From: Notamacropus eugenii
Lineage: Eukaryota > Chordata > Mammalia > Diprotodontia > Macropodidae
Length of the DNA stretch: 64,000 nt
NCBI RefSeq assembly: GCF_028372415.1
Contig: NC_092878.1
Location: forward strand, 69,209,830 to 69,273,829
Direction of reading: 5' to 3'
Every line of letters starts with the position of its first letter. Position 1 is the stretch's first letter. Position numbers and translations under genes: made by a program. Shown here one piece after another: positions 23,545 to 36,446 of this stretch. A model generated the notes under the pieces. It had not been told where the DNA came from and made no database searches. It saw only the letters and a list, made by a program, of their open reading frames with translations.

Positions 23545-23690
23545 ATTCCAGCCTCCATTTGAAGACCTCAGTTAAGGAGGTATTCATTCATTTCTGAAAT
23601 AATTACTTTAATTTTTGGACAGCTTTAAATTGTTAGGAAGTGTTTACTTACCTACAGGATAAATCTATTTCTCTGTTACTTCCTCAGATT
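23545..23690 (-). mobile_element. CR1/L3 3'-end fossil (antisense)
   Basis: 'ttggacagctttaaattgtt' followed by AGGAAGTGTTTACTTACCTA parallels the antisense CR1/L3 phrase 'ttggacagctctaattgttaggaag'. Confidence 0.65.
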
Positions 23691-23944
23691 GTTTATATTC
23701 CTTTATTAACCTCTCTGAAGATAACATATGAGCAATCCTTTGATTTGGTGGCAATTTCTTCATATATTCTTTCATTTATAATCATGACAAGGTGAAGATG
23801 AGTCATTTTTTCTAATCATGAATCAGTTCATTGGTTGTTGGATAATAATAACAATTTAACAGCATTAAATGTATATTATTGACCATTTAAACTAGAGTGG
23901 TCCTCAGACAAATGTCATAGTCTGTTGCCAATATGGCTCCAATA

Positions 23945-24220
23945 TGGCTCCAAGAGACAGGTAGGTGATGCACTGGATAGAGTGTTGAACTTGAAATCAG
24001 GAGTCCAAAACCTGACTCAGATATTTATAACATTCATGACTCTGGATAGGTCACGTGACTTCACCAGCTCAATTCCTTCATCTGTAAAATGAAAAAAACT
24101 AATCATATCAACTTCCAACATTATTTCGAGGATTTAATGAGATGTTTGTAACACACTTTATGAAATTTAAAATACTAGAGATAAATGAGAGTTATTGTTG
24201 CTGCTGTCACTATTACTATT
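23945..24220 (+). mobile_element. CORE-SINE, full length
   Basis: Head GGTAGGTGATGCACTGGATA, then 'cttgaaatcaggagtcc', 'ctctggataggtcacgtgac', 'cattcatctgtaaaatg'-type middle and a MIR-type 3' end 'taaaatactagagataaatg'. Confidence 0.75.
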
Positions 24221-24404
24221 GTTCCTTGAAGCTTTCTAGATAGAAACCTCTGAGTTTGCTATCTGTGGGTACAACCTTTGAAGATTTAAGAAATCTTCTC
24301 TTACAAAAGCATTACATGGTTGACTAGGTATAGTCTGGAAGAATAATGGTGATGATATTGATGATGATGGAGAAGAGCAAAGAATGAGAAAGAAGATAAT
24401 AATT

Positions 24405-24630
24405 ATAATTTATATAACGGCATTTATGATTAATTAATTCGCATTGTTTAATGTCATCCTCACAACTGTGCTATTAGGTCAGCAGTCCACAGGATTATAA
24501 TTCCCATTTTATAGGATAAAAACAAATTCAGAAAGATGAAATGATATTTCATTATAATTAGTAAATTGCAGTGGGAAAACTCAAAACTAGTTCTTTTGAT
24601 TTCAAGTCCAATTGTCTTTCCCTTACAACG
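24405..24630 (-). mobile_element. MIR (antisense)
   Basis: 'atgtcatcctcacaactgtg', 'attcccattttataggata' and the Pro/Ser end 'tcaagtccaattgtctttcc' run in antisense MIR order. Confidence 0.65.
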
Positions 24631-25675
24631 TATATTACAGGCTTTGCTCTTTGGTTTTTATTCCAGATGATTTTTTTCCTAGCAATTATAATATAGTGAT
24701 GTCATATTGAATATTTTGTGATTGGGAAGGTTTATGCTATAGATAATTAATTATCCGAGTTGCTAGGTGGTGTGTCTAAACCAGAAACTCTCTGCACAGA
24801 TGAAATTACAGGGTCAGATAAAAAATAAGCAACATCAAAATATTATTTATTCAGCATTGTCTAATATGTGTATCTTAAATGGTGGGATCATGATTTGTTG
24901 TTTTTCTTATAAATCCATTCCCAACAATACCCCATTCCCATTTGTAAAATGCTAACACTGAACCTTCCTGCAGCCCAACAACTAAAATTCACTAGGTACC
25001 TTCCCCTATCCCCTCTTTTCCAGTTTGTGACTGAAATCATTACTTCAAGAAGTAAAGCTAACTCAACAATGTTCATTCATTATCTGTTGCTAGCAGATAA
25101 AATTAATGGAAATATGCCTTGAAATGCCACTTTTGGGTAATATATGACTTGGATTATATATGATCACAATTAACATATATACATTTAGATGAATAAAAAA
25201 TATCCCTTTTCAATCTAAGTTAATGTACTATAGTAGCCCCAAGTCAGTGGCTGATCATCCATTACTTCATTGAGAAACCTGACATAGAAAAGCAGTTTGC
25301 AATTTTTAGTGCTATATAATTTTTAATGTGCTTATCTCATTTGATACACACATGTTATGTTTAACTACAACTGTGATTGAGATAGCTTTAGGTTCCTCTT
25401 AATGAGAAAATTGTATCTAAAATGGTACCAACTCTGTATTTTACATTCTTAGGAGTCACTTAGGTTACTGTTAAGTTGTGATTTTGCAAGCATCCCATAA
25501 CAATATTCATTAAATGCTTAACTTGAACTCAAAATTTCCGGACTCCAATCCATGCTGAAAATATAATACATCAATTATATAGATGATTGCCCTGAACTGT
25601 TAGTGCTTTTTCTCTCCCATCTCAAATCATCATATGCATACTTAACTGTTTACAAGTTATATCCCTAACTTCAGC
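24631..25675. other. AT-rich intergenic, nothing recognised
   Basis: No gene or clear repeat seen. Confidence 0.5.
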
Positions 25676-25679
25676 TGCC

Positions 25680-25795
25680 ACTGTGGCATGTAAGATCCTT
25701 GATGACAGAGACTATTTTAAAATATCTTTATATACAGTACCTTATGTATGTGAGCTTTTTAATGAATATATATTGAATTTGATTAATTAAAGAAA
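25680..25795 (+). mobile_element. L2 3'-end fossil
   Basis: 'gtaagatccttgatgacaga' followed by 'tatatacagtaccttatg' and a 'ttaatgaatatatattgaat' tail is a diverged sense L2 3' end. Confidence 0.6.
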
Positions 25796-25814
25796 TTAAA
25801 GGTCAAGTAGATGG

Positions 25815-26090
25815 AGTTTCAACAAGCACCTATCAATTATTGATTAAGCACACACTATATGACAAGTCCTCTACTAGGTTCTGCTTTGTTATCTGTGGTA
25901 TGAACTCCAAAGGACTGCTGTGAGAATTAAATGAAATAATGTATTAAATGCTTTGCCAACTATGGAGCACTAATTGCACTAAATGTCACCTATCATTATT
26001 AGTTCTCAAGATCATGTGACTTAGGAAGGGATTCTAATTCAGATTTACTGTCTTCAGATCAATTGCTATTTCTACTAACCTCTTGAAGTA
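25815..26090. mobile_element. Cluster of L2 and MIR pieces
   Basis: An antisense L2 end (about 25820-25890, 'gattaagcacacactatatg'), a sense MIR 3' half (about 25890-26005, 'tgtgagaattaaatgaaata') and an antisense MIR piece (about 26005-26090, 'catgtgacttaggaaggg') lie side by side. Confidence 0.5.
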
Positions 26091-26309
26091 GCACAACAAC
26101 ATTTATTGAAGACCAGGAAAAGAAGTATCTTGTCACAAAAGTTCTTCACATTTTCAAATAGTTTTACATCAGAAATGGATAATATTTTATTAGTGGAATT
26201 TATATTAAAGAAGAGACATCACCATGTGTTTTGTTACTCTACTCAAAGAATTATGAGATCTGTCCATCTGATATGGAGCTGAAATGGCTCACATGTGTTT
26301 TCTACTTCA

Positions 26310-26415
26310 CTAAACAATGTATGCTCTTTGACTACATTTTTATTTTATCTTCCATATGTATCCACAGCGCTTAGCACAGTTTTGCATATTTCAAGTGTTT
26401 AATAAACCCTTAATT
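26310..26415 (+). mobile_element. L2 3'-end fossil
   Basis: 'atgctctttgactaca', CACAGCGCTTAGCACAGTTT and a final 'gtgtttaataaaccctta' are the sense L2 3' end. Confidence 0.7.
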
Positions 26416-27900
26416 TGTTCACTACATTTTCCTCCTTAAAAGCAACATATTCTAACTTATGATGTTATGAATGGTTTACAACTCAAAACTGAGAGTCATT
26501 AAGCATTTATGCAACTTTATATAATCAATAATACTTTGCAAGCTTGCTAAAAAGCAATCAAATGATTCCTTATGATGTTTTGTTTGTTTGTTTGTTTTCA
26601 TGTCCAAAGTTGCTCTACCTGTGGTATCAGTGGGATTAAAATAAACTTTCCTATATACAATGACAAAGGCTGAAAATAGCCCCATTGTGGACCTATGACT
26701 CATAAACTTGCATTTTCACTTCCAGTTCTGAGAGATGCATATAATCATGTTAGGTACTCATGTCAGTTTTGTGGCTCCTTCCATGTCAATACTAAAGATT
26801 AGTCCCTGAGAGTTGAAGAATAACTTGCTAAGTCTGGTATCAAATCACCACGAAGTCTACATATGCAAAAGGAAGGTTTAGCACAGTGAGGGGAAAAAAG
26901 TTACAGAAAGTTTACTAAACAATAGTGCCACATGAATATTATTTGTGATTATTGTATTTTTTATTTTGTGAAATACATCCTAATTTCTTTAAATCCCATT
27001 CAGGCCACACTTTAGAGTGTTGTGGATCTCATGAGTCTCAGGGACTTGTGTGTTTTATATCTCTGGTTTAGATAAATATCTTCTACTAATATGCCTCGCT
27101 GTACTAGATAAAAACATTGCTTTGTACTTCTAACCGATGTTTTAAGCGGAAGGTGAAGATCACAAAGTGAATGTCAATTTTAACATATTTGAGAGTAGAA
27201 AGCAATACTTAGAGAGTGGAAAGGTTGATGTTTTAACTAGTCTGCATGTCTTCCTTGGGGTCATTTTCTTCTTCTGAAGTGCTTACCATTAGAAAGCTGC
27301 TTTTGAAATCGTGGCTTCACATAACATTTTGATAGAGTACAGCTGTTTCCTAAGATCACACTATTACCAGAAATATTTCAAATAATTACACTAAAATTTC
27401 TAGAATAAATTCAAGTAAACTCAAAACCAAGTTATATGTGACAGAAAATAAAATAACTTAGTTCTTTGAAGCAGAGAGGCAGAACTCTAAAGTAGTACTG
27501 ACTTAGAGACTACACTAATATTTTGAGTACTTTGAATTAATCAAACCAGGTGGCCAAATTTATTGCAGAAGTTACAAAATTTATCCAACTGGGAAATATG
27601 GATTTTTTTAAAAATAGAAGATTAATGTCAATCCCTTCTAGGGCCTTGAACTGGAACTTTTGACCCATGGAATAATATTATCAATATCCATCTAAGAAAA
27701 GCAATGGTCTCATTTTGGTGTCACACAAGAATATCTACCATATCCAATGAGGTGATCAAAATGGTTCTCCTTACATTATTTGTCTCCATAATAGTCTTTT
27801 TTCATGTTGCTAGCTGTCAGATCCAAAATAGTCCTTTATTTATGTCTTTTTTAATTTGGTATACTGGCAATCTGAAAATAATAAGCAACTTATTAACTAG
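26416..27900. other. Intergenic, nothing recognised
   Basis: No credible gene or nameable repeat in about 1.5 kb. Confidence 0.5.
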
Positions 27901-27904
27901 AAGA

Positions 27905-28172
27905 ATGGATATCTTAACTGTGCTTTTGTATTGTTCAGTCAATTTTTGGTCTTGTCTAACTCTTCATTACCCGAATTAGGATTTTCTTGAAAATGATACT
28001 GAAATATTTTGCCATTTCCTTCTCCAACTGAGACAAATATAGTTATGTGACTTATCAAGGGGTACACAGTTGGCAAGTGTGTGATACTAGATTTGAACTC
28101 AGGAAGATCAGTTTTCCTGATTTGAGGCCCAGCACTCTATCCACTGTACCATCCAACTGCCCATGTTTCTTT
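27905..28172 (-). mobile_element. SINE with RTE/BovB-like tail
   Basis: On the plus strand: 'tgttcagtcaatttttgg', CTTGTCTAACTCTTCATTAC, ATTTTGCCATTTCCTTCTCC, then 'ttgaactcaggaagatcag' and the antisense tRNA-like head TATCCACTGTACCATCCAAC. The 3' tail resembles the BovB/RTE end, so RTE machinery probably mobilised it. Full length and moderately old. Confidence 0.78.
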
Positions 28173-29587
28173 ACGTTGGAGATTTAGATATCTATGACAG
28201 CTGAGTACCTGTTCCTATTACCACCATTAGCTGTTCAGTGAATTTTGGTTTTGTTTTTCTAAAGGTGCTCTAGAAATACATGAAAACAAATAAATTACAA
28301 TGAAATCTGCAAAGGTGATTTACTAAGAATCGATATGAAGGATCTAAAAATACTAGATGTGACTTTTTCTTCAATGTAATTTTAAAAATAACAAAATAAT
28401 GTTATTTATTTTTGAGTAATAAATTTCCATTTTGTTAAATATAAATTAATTGATATATGAAAATATCTTATGATTCTAATGTGAGAACAATGATAAATAG
28501 ATTGATGTCAGGGACAGCAGAAATACATGCTGGGGAAAATGGCCTTGGTAACAGTACCATTGAGAAATGTCTCATGCGTTATTCCTGTGATGAAAAACTA
28601 TGTGCTTGATAAATGGATTAAAACTTCTTCCATATAATAAGAGATTTGGAACACTTCTTTTAATATAATGCATATTCCAGGGGGAAAGTAATGGAAGATT
28701 TCTCCCTAGGTAAAAATAAGTACATTCAATGGGGAAGGTGAATAAACAAGAAATCTGATGGGATTATTTTTTAGTGTGTGTGTATGTGTGTGTGGAGAGA
28801 GAGAGAGAAGAAATGTTTATCTACCTACTTTTGTGTAATTTGTCTAATTTTTCTCTTAATTATTTTGTTTTTAATGTACATGTGGTATTAATGCATTATC
28901 TATGTTACTATTTCACTATTGCTTATTTCTGTCCTTGCTCCTTACTTAGTAAAGTATTAGACTCACTATTGCTACCTGTCCTGTCTGCCACACCCAGGTA
29001 CATGAACTTAATTAGTCCTCATTGGATCTAAGACCTAGTTCCAGAGTAATGCAGCTGCCAGTGGGCACCAGTTGGCTATTTCTGCATTGTATCAGGCCTT
29101 TCCATGGTGGATATGTAACTATTTATTACCCTAGTACACTAATCCAGGTTGCTGATCAATCCCTTGCTGGCCATCTCTCTGGTCATCTCTTGTTAGTCCT
29201 GATTTCCAGTGTCTATAAACATCAGTTTGATTCAGTAGGCTGACCTGGGTTAGAAAAATAATTCACTCTGAGTTTTTCTTGAATTTTCTGATTATGATGG
29301 AGTCTTATGTTTTTCTGGACCTTTGTTGGAATAGTGGGAAGGTTGTATAAGATGAGGAAGAGAGTTGTGCTGTAAAGCTTCCTTCTACTCCAAAATCTTG
29401 ACTGACCTCTAGAGAACTGCTTAAGGACCTACAATATAGGAGCTCAATTCTCTTTTACAAAAACAGTATTAAAACCACTTTTGAGACTTAATACAAGCAT
29501 GATTTAATAGAAACAATAGTAATAAGAATAGCTACCATTTATTTGCAACATGCTTATTTTAATATATTATTTATTGTGATAATAAAT
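28173..29587. other. Intergenic, nothing recognised
   Basis: A short TG/GA simple repeat lies near 28773-28810. No credible gene; the frames near 28774-29243 have no recognisable domains. Confidence 0.5.
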
Positions 29588-30655
29588 AGATATATATTTT
29601 AAGTTTGAGTTCTAGTTCTCTTCCTTCATCCTGCCCCTCTCTCACTCATTGAGAAAGTAAACAATATGATTTCAGTTATCTATATGAAATCATGTAGAAG
29701 TTATTTCCATATTATCTATGTTGCAAAAAAAGCAAGAAAAGTAAAGGTAAAATAAGCCTATTTCAATCTGCACTCAAAATTTGTGAGTTCACTCTTGAAT
29801 TGAGTATCTTTTTTTTCATCATGGATCCTTTGGAAATTTACCGGAACATTGATCATCGTTACAATATTGCCACTACTGCGTACAATATTCTGGTTCCACT
29901 CATTTTATTTTGCATTAGTTCATATGACTTCCCACATTTTTTTTTCTGAAACCATTTCCTTCATCATTTATTATACCACAATAGTATTTCCCTATAATAT
30001 ATACCACAACTTTTTAAGCCTGGAAATTCCTTCACTTTTAAATTATTTGGCACCATAAAGTAGTCTGGTATATATTTTTGTACATATAGACCTTCCTTTT
30101 TCTTTCATCCCTTCAAGATATATATGTCATAGTGGTATTATTGGAACAAAGGGTATGAACAATTTTTAAAGCCCTTGCGTTATAGTTCCAAATTGTTGTA
30201 CAGAAAGATTACAGCAGTTCACAGTAATGAAGTGCTTGTTGATTGATTGATTGTTTGGTAGGAAAAGTGTAAGGAGGTCAAATTACAATCATTTATTAGA
30301 CCAAGAACTGTTTCTCCAGTGGTTCCTTTCTTCTATGAGGTTTCATAAGCACAAAAAACCATTTTTCTAATCAATAATGATTGAGAATTTTTTTATGTAG
30401 CTATCAATGACTCTGATTTCTTCTTTTGAAAATTGACTGTTCATATCCTTGGATCATTTATCAATAGGGAAACGGTTCTTATTTTACTCTATATGTTCTG
30501 GAAATTCAGTCTTTCTCAGAGAAACTTGGTATAATTCCTCCCCCACCCCACCTCCCTGTAGGATTTTCTTTCCTACTATCTGTTTAATTTTGGTTGCATT
30601 GGTTGTGTTTCTGCATTAGAAAAAAACTAATGTAATAACAATTATCTATCTTACT
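29588..30655 (-). mobile_element. Old 5'-truncated L1 3' end
   Basis: The tail 'tttaagtttgagttctagtt' (antisense of '...aactagaactcaaactta'), then antisense L1 phrases: 'cacaatagtatttccctata', 'accacaactttttaagcc', 'ggcaccataaagtagtctgg', and an ORF2 end near 30580-30620 ('ttggttgcattggttgtg'). It is more diverged than the L1 at 3927. A short interruption near 30236-30340 may be another insertion. Confidence 0.65.
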
Positions 30656-31625
30656 TACCACAGCATATTCACTAAAGACAGTAAAGAAGGAGACAGAAGA
30701 TGATCTATCTAGTTTCAGATTAGCAGACTAATATGCTCAACACAGAAGCTGTGAAGCTGTTTCCAACTGCATGAGTGTTGTATTATTCCTGAATATATTT
30801 TTCCTCCTCTGTTCAAGAAAATCTCCTATTGTTAATTCTGAGTTAATCTATCAGTTGTCTAATAGTTCCACTTCTGTATATAAAGTAATAGAGCAATCTC
30901 AATAAGTCCTGTCCTACCTAATTTGCTGTTCTGATTAAGAAGATTTCAGCCAGTAAGAAGCTGGGGAATGGTGTTTTTGAAGAGAGATAGACCCTGCCCC
31001 TCTTTTTTTTTCCTTTAGTGTGCCCAGGCACCTCTCAGGCAGTAAGTATTGAAAATCTAAATGCAATTTCATTCTTGTTTATGATAATCCAGATTGATAC
31101 ATGCTCTCAGTTGGAACCTAAAACATATCCCAAAGCTGTCCCATCCAAAAGTACATTAAATAAGAGATTGCCTTAACCTTCACTTATTCCTTTGGGTGAA
31201 TAGTCAAAGTCTTTTCTATGAAAAAAAGGTTTGTTATCATAATTTCTGTAGCTCTAAATTGAGCCTGCTGCTACCTCAAAGTCCTATAGATGATTTTATA
31301 ACTTTTGAGCGGGGCCAGACGGTAGCAGCAGATGGGAAATATTTATAATTCCACATATGCCCATTGAACAGTCATTTAAACATCTGGGTTTGGAAAGGGT
31401 CAACACTGCTGGAGGAAGTTTAAATCTGATATAACCTCTTTCATCTATATGCCTCTACACACATATGTATGTGCATTGATGGTTAATATTTAATTAAAAA
31501 AATTAAGGGAATTTCAATTGTTCCTGGTGTTACACAGTCTTTATTGGAGTCTTTACCATTAATAACTTTAAAAAGAACTTTCAGAAAGGAAAATACTTGC
31601 TTTTATATTTACCAGTATCATTAAG
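30656..31625. other. Intergenic, nothing recognised
   Basis: No credible gene or nameable repeat. Confidence 0.5.
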
Positions 31626-31629
31626 ATAG

Positions 31630-31975
31630 AAGGTACACAATACAATAGAAAAAATGCCACGTTTGGAGACAGAAGAATGGGATTTCAATTCTGGCTCTGC
31701 TATTTTAAAAATATGTTACTTGGGCAACTCACTTAATTTCTCTGAGAAGTAATTTCCTTATCTGTAAAATCAAGAGATTAACCTAGATGGTAGAAGTCTA
31801 AGACCTTCCAGTCTTAGAGATCATCTAATTCATTATCTTCATTTTACAGATGAGGAATGTATCTGTTACATAAAATCAATATTTACCCAATATCAGAGAG
31901 TAAGTGGCAGAGTTTTGATTCAAACTCATTATCATCTGTCACCAGAGTTCCACTATCTTTTATACTATATATGAA
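31630..31975. mobile_element. Two MIR copies, sense then antisense
   Basis: 31630-31815 is sense ('ggatttcaattctggctctg', 'gggcaactcacttaatttct', 'ttccttatctgtaaaat'). 31815-31975 is antisense ('cattttacagatgaggaatg', 'gagagtaagtggcagagtt'). Confidence 0.75.
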
Positions 31976-32081
31976 AATGCCTTTCCCAAAATTTCGACTA
32001 ACACTCCATTGTGATACTTTCTTAAAATCTATGTCAAAGGAGCACAATCTCCTATAGGATCTATTAATCCGGTAAAAAGAT

Positions 32082-32119
<38 letters not shown>

Positions 32120-32132
32120 CTTTTTTTTTTTT
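32082..32132. repeat. (CA)n microsatellite and T-run
   Basis: CA dinucleotides at 32083-32118 followed by a run of T. Confidence 0.95.
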
Positions 32133-32835
32133 CAATTTGGTCCTGACAGATGGTTGTGTGCTGCCAGAAGCCTATGTTATTACCGTTACTATGATGTGGC
32201 TGATCTTCAGTAGGCTAACCCCAAGGCGATGAATTTTTAAGCCATAAAAATCCATAAAACACATACCAAATGAAATCATTTTTTAATGCATGAAAGAGGG
32301 AACCAACATCAGGCTTCAGATTATGGATGCAAAAGTTATCATGGTAATAATAAAACTTAGTAGTGCTAAAGTTTTGAATGCATTTAATCTAGTAATAGAA
32401 AATTGAACTTTTTTCCCCATCAAATATAGTTACATTGTGGAAAAAAAAACATAGCATCAAAATGTTTTATGACCATGTCTTGAGGTGAATGGGATGATTT
32501 TAAAATAAAATTCTTAATTTGTTTCTGTTTCCTGTTCCAAGGAAAAGAACAGAACCAAAGAAGAATGCTGATAGGGAATTGATAGCCAGTAAATTTAAGA
32601 GTATACTGAGATAAATTTAAGTGATCCTACCTAGATGAATTATGTGCTAAAATGATGAGAGAAATGACAAGTACAATTGCCAAGTCATTGACTGTGATTT
32701 TTGAAAGATAATCGAGAAAGGAAGAAATAACATAAGATTGCAGAAAGGAAAATTTCCAATTTTTACAAAAGAAAAAATAATGTAACTAATGAATCAAAAG
32801 TCATTGAGCTTGACTTCATGCCTAGAAAAAATTGC
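32133..32835. other. AT-rich intergenic, nothing recognised
   Basis: No credible gene or nameable repeat. Confidence 0.5.
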
Positions 32836-32837
32836 AT

Positions 32838-33042
32838 CAGAATAGGGAACTTGTGGCCTTGAGGTCACATGTGGCCTTCTAGGTCTTTGGGGTCAATCTT
32901 TTGACTGAGTCCTAGTTTTACAGAACAAATATTTTTATTAAGAGATTTTTTCTGTAAAATTGAAATTCAGTCAAAGGGGGGCACTTGAGGACTTAGAAGG
33001 TCACATGTGACCTTGAGGCTATACATTCACCATCCCTGTACC
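32838..33042. mobile_element. Palindromic MITE-like DNA transposon
   Basis: Two inverted arms surround an AT-rich centre. The left arm has GGCCTTGAGGTCACATGTGG and the right arm GTCACATGTGACCTTGAGGC. Inner parts also pair (TTTTGACTGAGTCCTAGTTT with the 'aaattcagtcaaagg' zone). This hairpin-like layout fits a nonautonomous hAT-type element; no transposase is present. Confidence 0.7.
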
Positions 33043-33059
33043 TAGATTGTAATGATAAG

Positions 33060-34275
33060 ATAATTCTTAATTGAGATCTAGAAAGCAAAATGGGGATCAA
33101 AAAGAGCCAACATGGATTCAGTTAGCATAGGTTATGCAAGACAAACATTCTTTTTTTTTGATATGGTTACTCAATTAATAAATCAAAATATATTCCAGTT
33201 ATAGTTTAGTTAAGTTACAGATTTTTTAATAAAAATTCTCATTCTATTTCTTTTTTCGTGGGGAGAAACAGGTGATAACATAATTAGAAGTACTTGGAAT
33301 TGGTTCAATGATCAGATTTTAAGATGAGTCATTAATGATTTGATGTCAACTTGGAAAATATCCTCAAGTAGAATGACCCTGAAATATGTGATTAGTCTTG
33401 TGCTACTTTTTCAATCAATCAATGACTTAAATAACTTAATAAATACTATCTTTATCAGATGCTCATATAATATAAAGATGAAAGCAAAAGTTAACACATT
33501 TGATGACGAGAGTCAAGATGAAAAAGTCCTCAAATGGTTAGAACTTAGGCCTGAATCTAATGAACAGATAATTAATAGAGATAAACATAAAGTCTTACAA
33601 TTTTATTAAAAATAAAATTCAATAATTCTAAAATTTAAGAGGCCTGGTGAAGCACACTTCATATGAAAAAAATCAGTGATGATGTAGTGTTAGTATTCTG
33701 TAAGCTGAAAGTGGTTAAACAGCATGAGAGCAAAAGAAAAGAAAAACACACAATAATAGAAATAAAGAAATGATAGTGCCATTGTATTCTTTCCTTGCTA
33801 TATCACATATGGGTTATTTTATTGATTTCTGTATACTGGAATTCAAGAAAAGCATAAATATACCAGAGAGGGAACTGGGAGTGTTTAGCCTCAAATATAA
33901 AGAGAGAACATGATAGCTGTATTCAGCAATTTGAATAAAGATTAGAATTGTTTTATTTGATTCCAGAGAGCAAAACAAATTGCCATGGGTAGAAATTATA
34001 GAGATTAATTTAGATTTTGTGTGTGAGAAGAAATAACAAAATGGAATAGAACAAAACAGGACAAAAACAAACAAGGAAGCAAGCAAACAAATAAACAGAC
34101 AAAAACACAATATTCTATTAATTAGATTTACTTAGTGGAATGGGATGTGTGAGAAGGTAATGGATTACCCCTCAATGACTGGATAACTACATATGAGATA
34201 TTTATAGTGAAGATTCCTTTTTCATGTATTTAACTAGAAGATTTCTCCTAACTTTGAAATTATGGATTTATATAA
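33060..34275 (+). mobile_element. CR1/L3 LINE fossil with reverse-transcriptase remnant
   Basis: About 1.2 kb collinear with the 3' half of CR1/L3. Visible in order: 'gccaacatggattcag'; 'ggaattggttcaatgatcag'; 'cattaatgatttgatgtcaa' with 'cttggaaaatatcctcaag'; CAATCAATGACTTAAATAA (equal to the INDL motif region); 'tcctcaaatggttagaactt'; 'gggaactgggagtgttt' with 'agcctcaaatataaagagag'; 'catgatagctgtattcagca'; and the 3' region with 'gtggaatggg'. It is heavily mutated and the 89-codon frame at 33340-33609 is part of it. CR1/L3 activity is very old, so this predates the L1/HAL1 insertions. Confidence 0.75.
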
Positions 34276-34628
34276 TATCTAAAAGTTTAAAATACTATGG
34301 AGAAATAAAAAAAAACAAAAAAATCTATAGAAATTCAGAATATTTATGCAAATGTCTATTTTTCAATAGAAAGATTTTGGAAGGTTATAGACAGTGATTA
34401 TTACATTCCAGACTTACAAGACTGAGTAACTATTTTGAAACATGCAGGAAAGAGCCTATAACCTATATGGGGGTCATTTTCCAATCAACTCTGTTTCTAT
34501 CATATATAAGAAATCTATAACTTAATCATGCAAACTTCAAAATCGTCGTCACGTTAGATGAAAGCCTAATAATACACAGAAGGAACTACACACATGTGCA
34601 CACACTCAAATACATACACACACGCGAA
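34276..34628. other. Intergenic, nothing recognised
   Basis: No credible gene or repeat except a CA-rich stretch near 34587-34625. Confidence 0.5.
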
Positions 34629-35060
34629 TGCAATGGAATACTATTGTTGAATCAGAAATGATGAGCAGGTGAATTTTGTAAAAACCTGGAAAGACTTAAA
34701 TGGACTTATTTTGAGTGAAGAGAGTGAAACCAAGAGAACATTGTACACTGTAACAACAATGTTGTGCAATAACTGACTTTGATAGACTTATTTTTTCTCA
34801 GTAATGTAACAGTCTAATAAAATTCTGGAAGACTCATGATGGAAAATGCTATCCACATCCAGAGAACAAACTATGGAGTATGAATGCAGATCAAAGTAGA
34901 CTATTTTCTCTCTTCCTCTTTCATTTTTTTGTTTGCTTTTTCCTGTTTGTTCTGATCTTTCACAACATGACTAATGTGAAAATGTGAAAATTTGTTAAAA
35001 TCATATATATATACACACATGTGTGTACATACATGTATATGTACACAAATAGATATGTAT
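34629..35060 (+). mobile_element. 5'-truncated L1 3' end
   Basis: 'caatggaatactattgttga', 'gaccttgg'-type ORF2 end, ACATCCAGAGAACAAACTAT, 'atgaatgcagatcaaagtag' and CACAACATGACTAATGTGAA are the known marsupial L1 3'UTR order. The end is lost in a TA/CA/TG microsatellite (35000-35070). Confidence 0.78.
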
Positions 35061-36080
35061 ACATATTTGTGTGTGAATCTGCATTACTTCTTCAGTGAAA
35101 GATTAGTTTATAGATAAATCTATTTATGACCAAATTATCATTTCTTTTGCTAATTAATTATTTTTGAAGATGTTAATTCCCTTGAAAGAAACTGAGGAAT
35201 TGAAATGTTAGAAATTTATAAAATAGTAAGAAATAATTCATAAGGGGTAGCAAGTAAAAATTGGAATCTAAACACATGTTAATTCCTGCCATTGAGATTT
35301 GGCTTCCCTTCTTGCAACACAGAACTCACAGGGTCATAAATTTGTAATTGCAAGGAATCATAGAATTAATCTAATTCAGGATTTTTCTTCTACAGAGTTG
35401 CATAAAATATTACTCTATACATTAGACATTTCTCATTCAAATTGTAGCTTCCTATTCCTAAAACTCCTGGTAATTTTTGTGTCTGGATAGATTTAGAAAA
35501 ATGTATAAAAGCAACATTTAATATGGGATTTTATCATTTCAGTTTTAAAATCACAAAGTTTATCAAATGAAAATGGTAAAGATAAAATATCCACTGAACT
35601 ATTTCAAAATGCAAAACAAGTAAGATAACTGGCTTGCACCCATTATCTTACAGCTTTCCAAACAAATTCTCATTTATTGAATCAACCACCTCAGGACTTC
35701 TTGTATAATATTCTTCACTGTATACATTACTGTGAAGTGATTATCATTTGTTACAATATGTAAATTTAGAAAGACTGGATATGCATAGAAAAAATATTCC
35801 TGAAAGTGTGAATTATTCACAAAGTTTCAGGTAAAGGGAGGTATCCAAACATAATCCATAACTTGCTTATGTCCAACTCTTTCACTTTGTCCTGATATTC
35901 TACGGAATATTATGTCAGTGCTTTACTCCCTGTGCTGCTACTCTGGAACAATTAAAATGATCCTGAGAGTGATATGTAGCCTATTTGGAGTAGCATGCAT
36001 CTATATACACTGTCATACAATAATCATTTTAAAAGAAAGACTATTTATAGCATCCTTTCCCATCATTTTGCTCTATCTAT
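35061..36080. other. AT-rich intergenic, nothing recognised
   Basis: No gene or clear repeat seen. Confidence 0.5.
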
Positions 36081-36083
36081 TCA

Positions 36084-36262
36084 TAGAATCATAGATACAA
36101 AGCCAAAATAAACCTCAAATGGTATTTAATAATACTGATTTATTTTGAAGCTGAATAAACTGAGGCTCACAGAAACAAAATGACTTACCCAAAATTATGC
36201 TGAGAGCAAGTATAAGAGAAGGGATTCAAGTGCATGTCCTCTGAGTACAGAGTTGTAGGTTT
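36084..36262 (-). mobile_element. Antisense MIR/CR1-L3 remnant
   Basis: TCATAGAATCATAGATACAA (CR1/L3 3' terminus, antisense) leads into 'aataaactgaggctcacaga' and 'gacttacccaaaattatgc' (antisense MIR). Confidence 0.6.
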
Positions 36263-36446
36263 TCTAAGATCCAGCTGTAACTGACTGGTTAGAACTAATT
36301 GTTAATGTTTCTGTGTGAGCATTGACTCTTCAGAAATCAGCAAACACTACAAATCATGGCTTCATATATTATTTTGCTGATTGTCTAAAAGTAAGTGGTT
36401 AATGTAAAAAATACAATTAATAATAATATGGATTATTTGGGGGGGA

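Noticed and set aside
33340-33609. Small host gene of 89 codons
   Set aside because: It is collinear with the CR1/L3 reverse-transcriptase region and has the order of phrases of that LINE.
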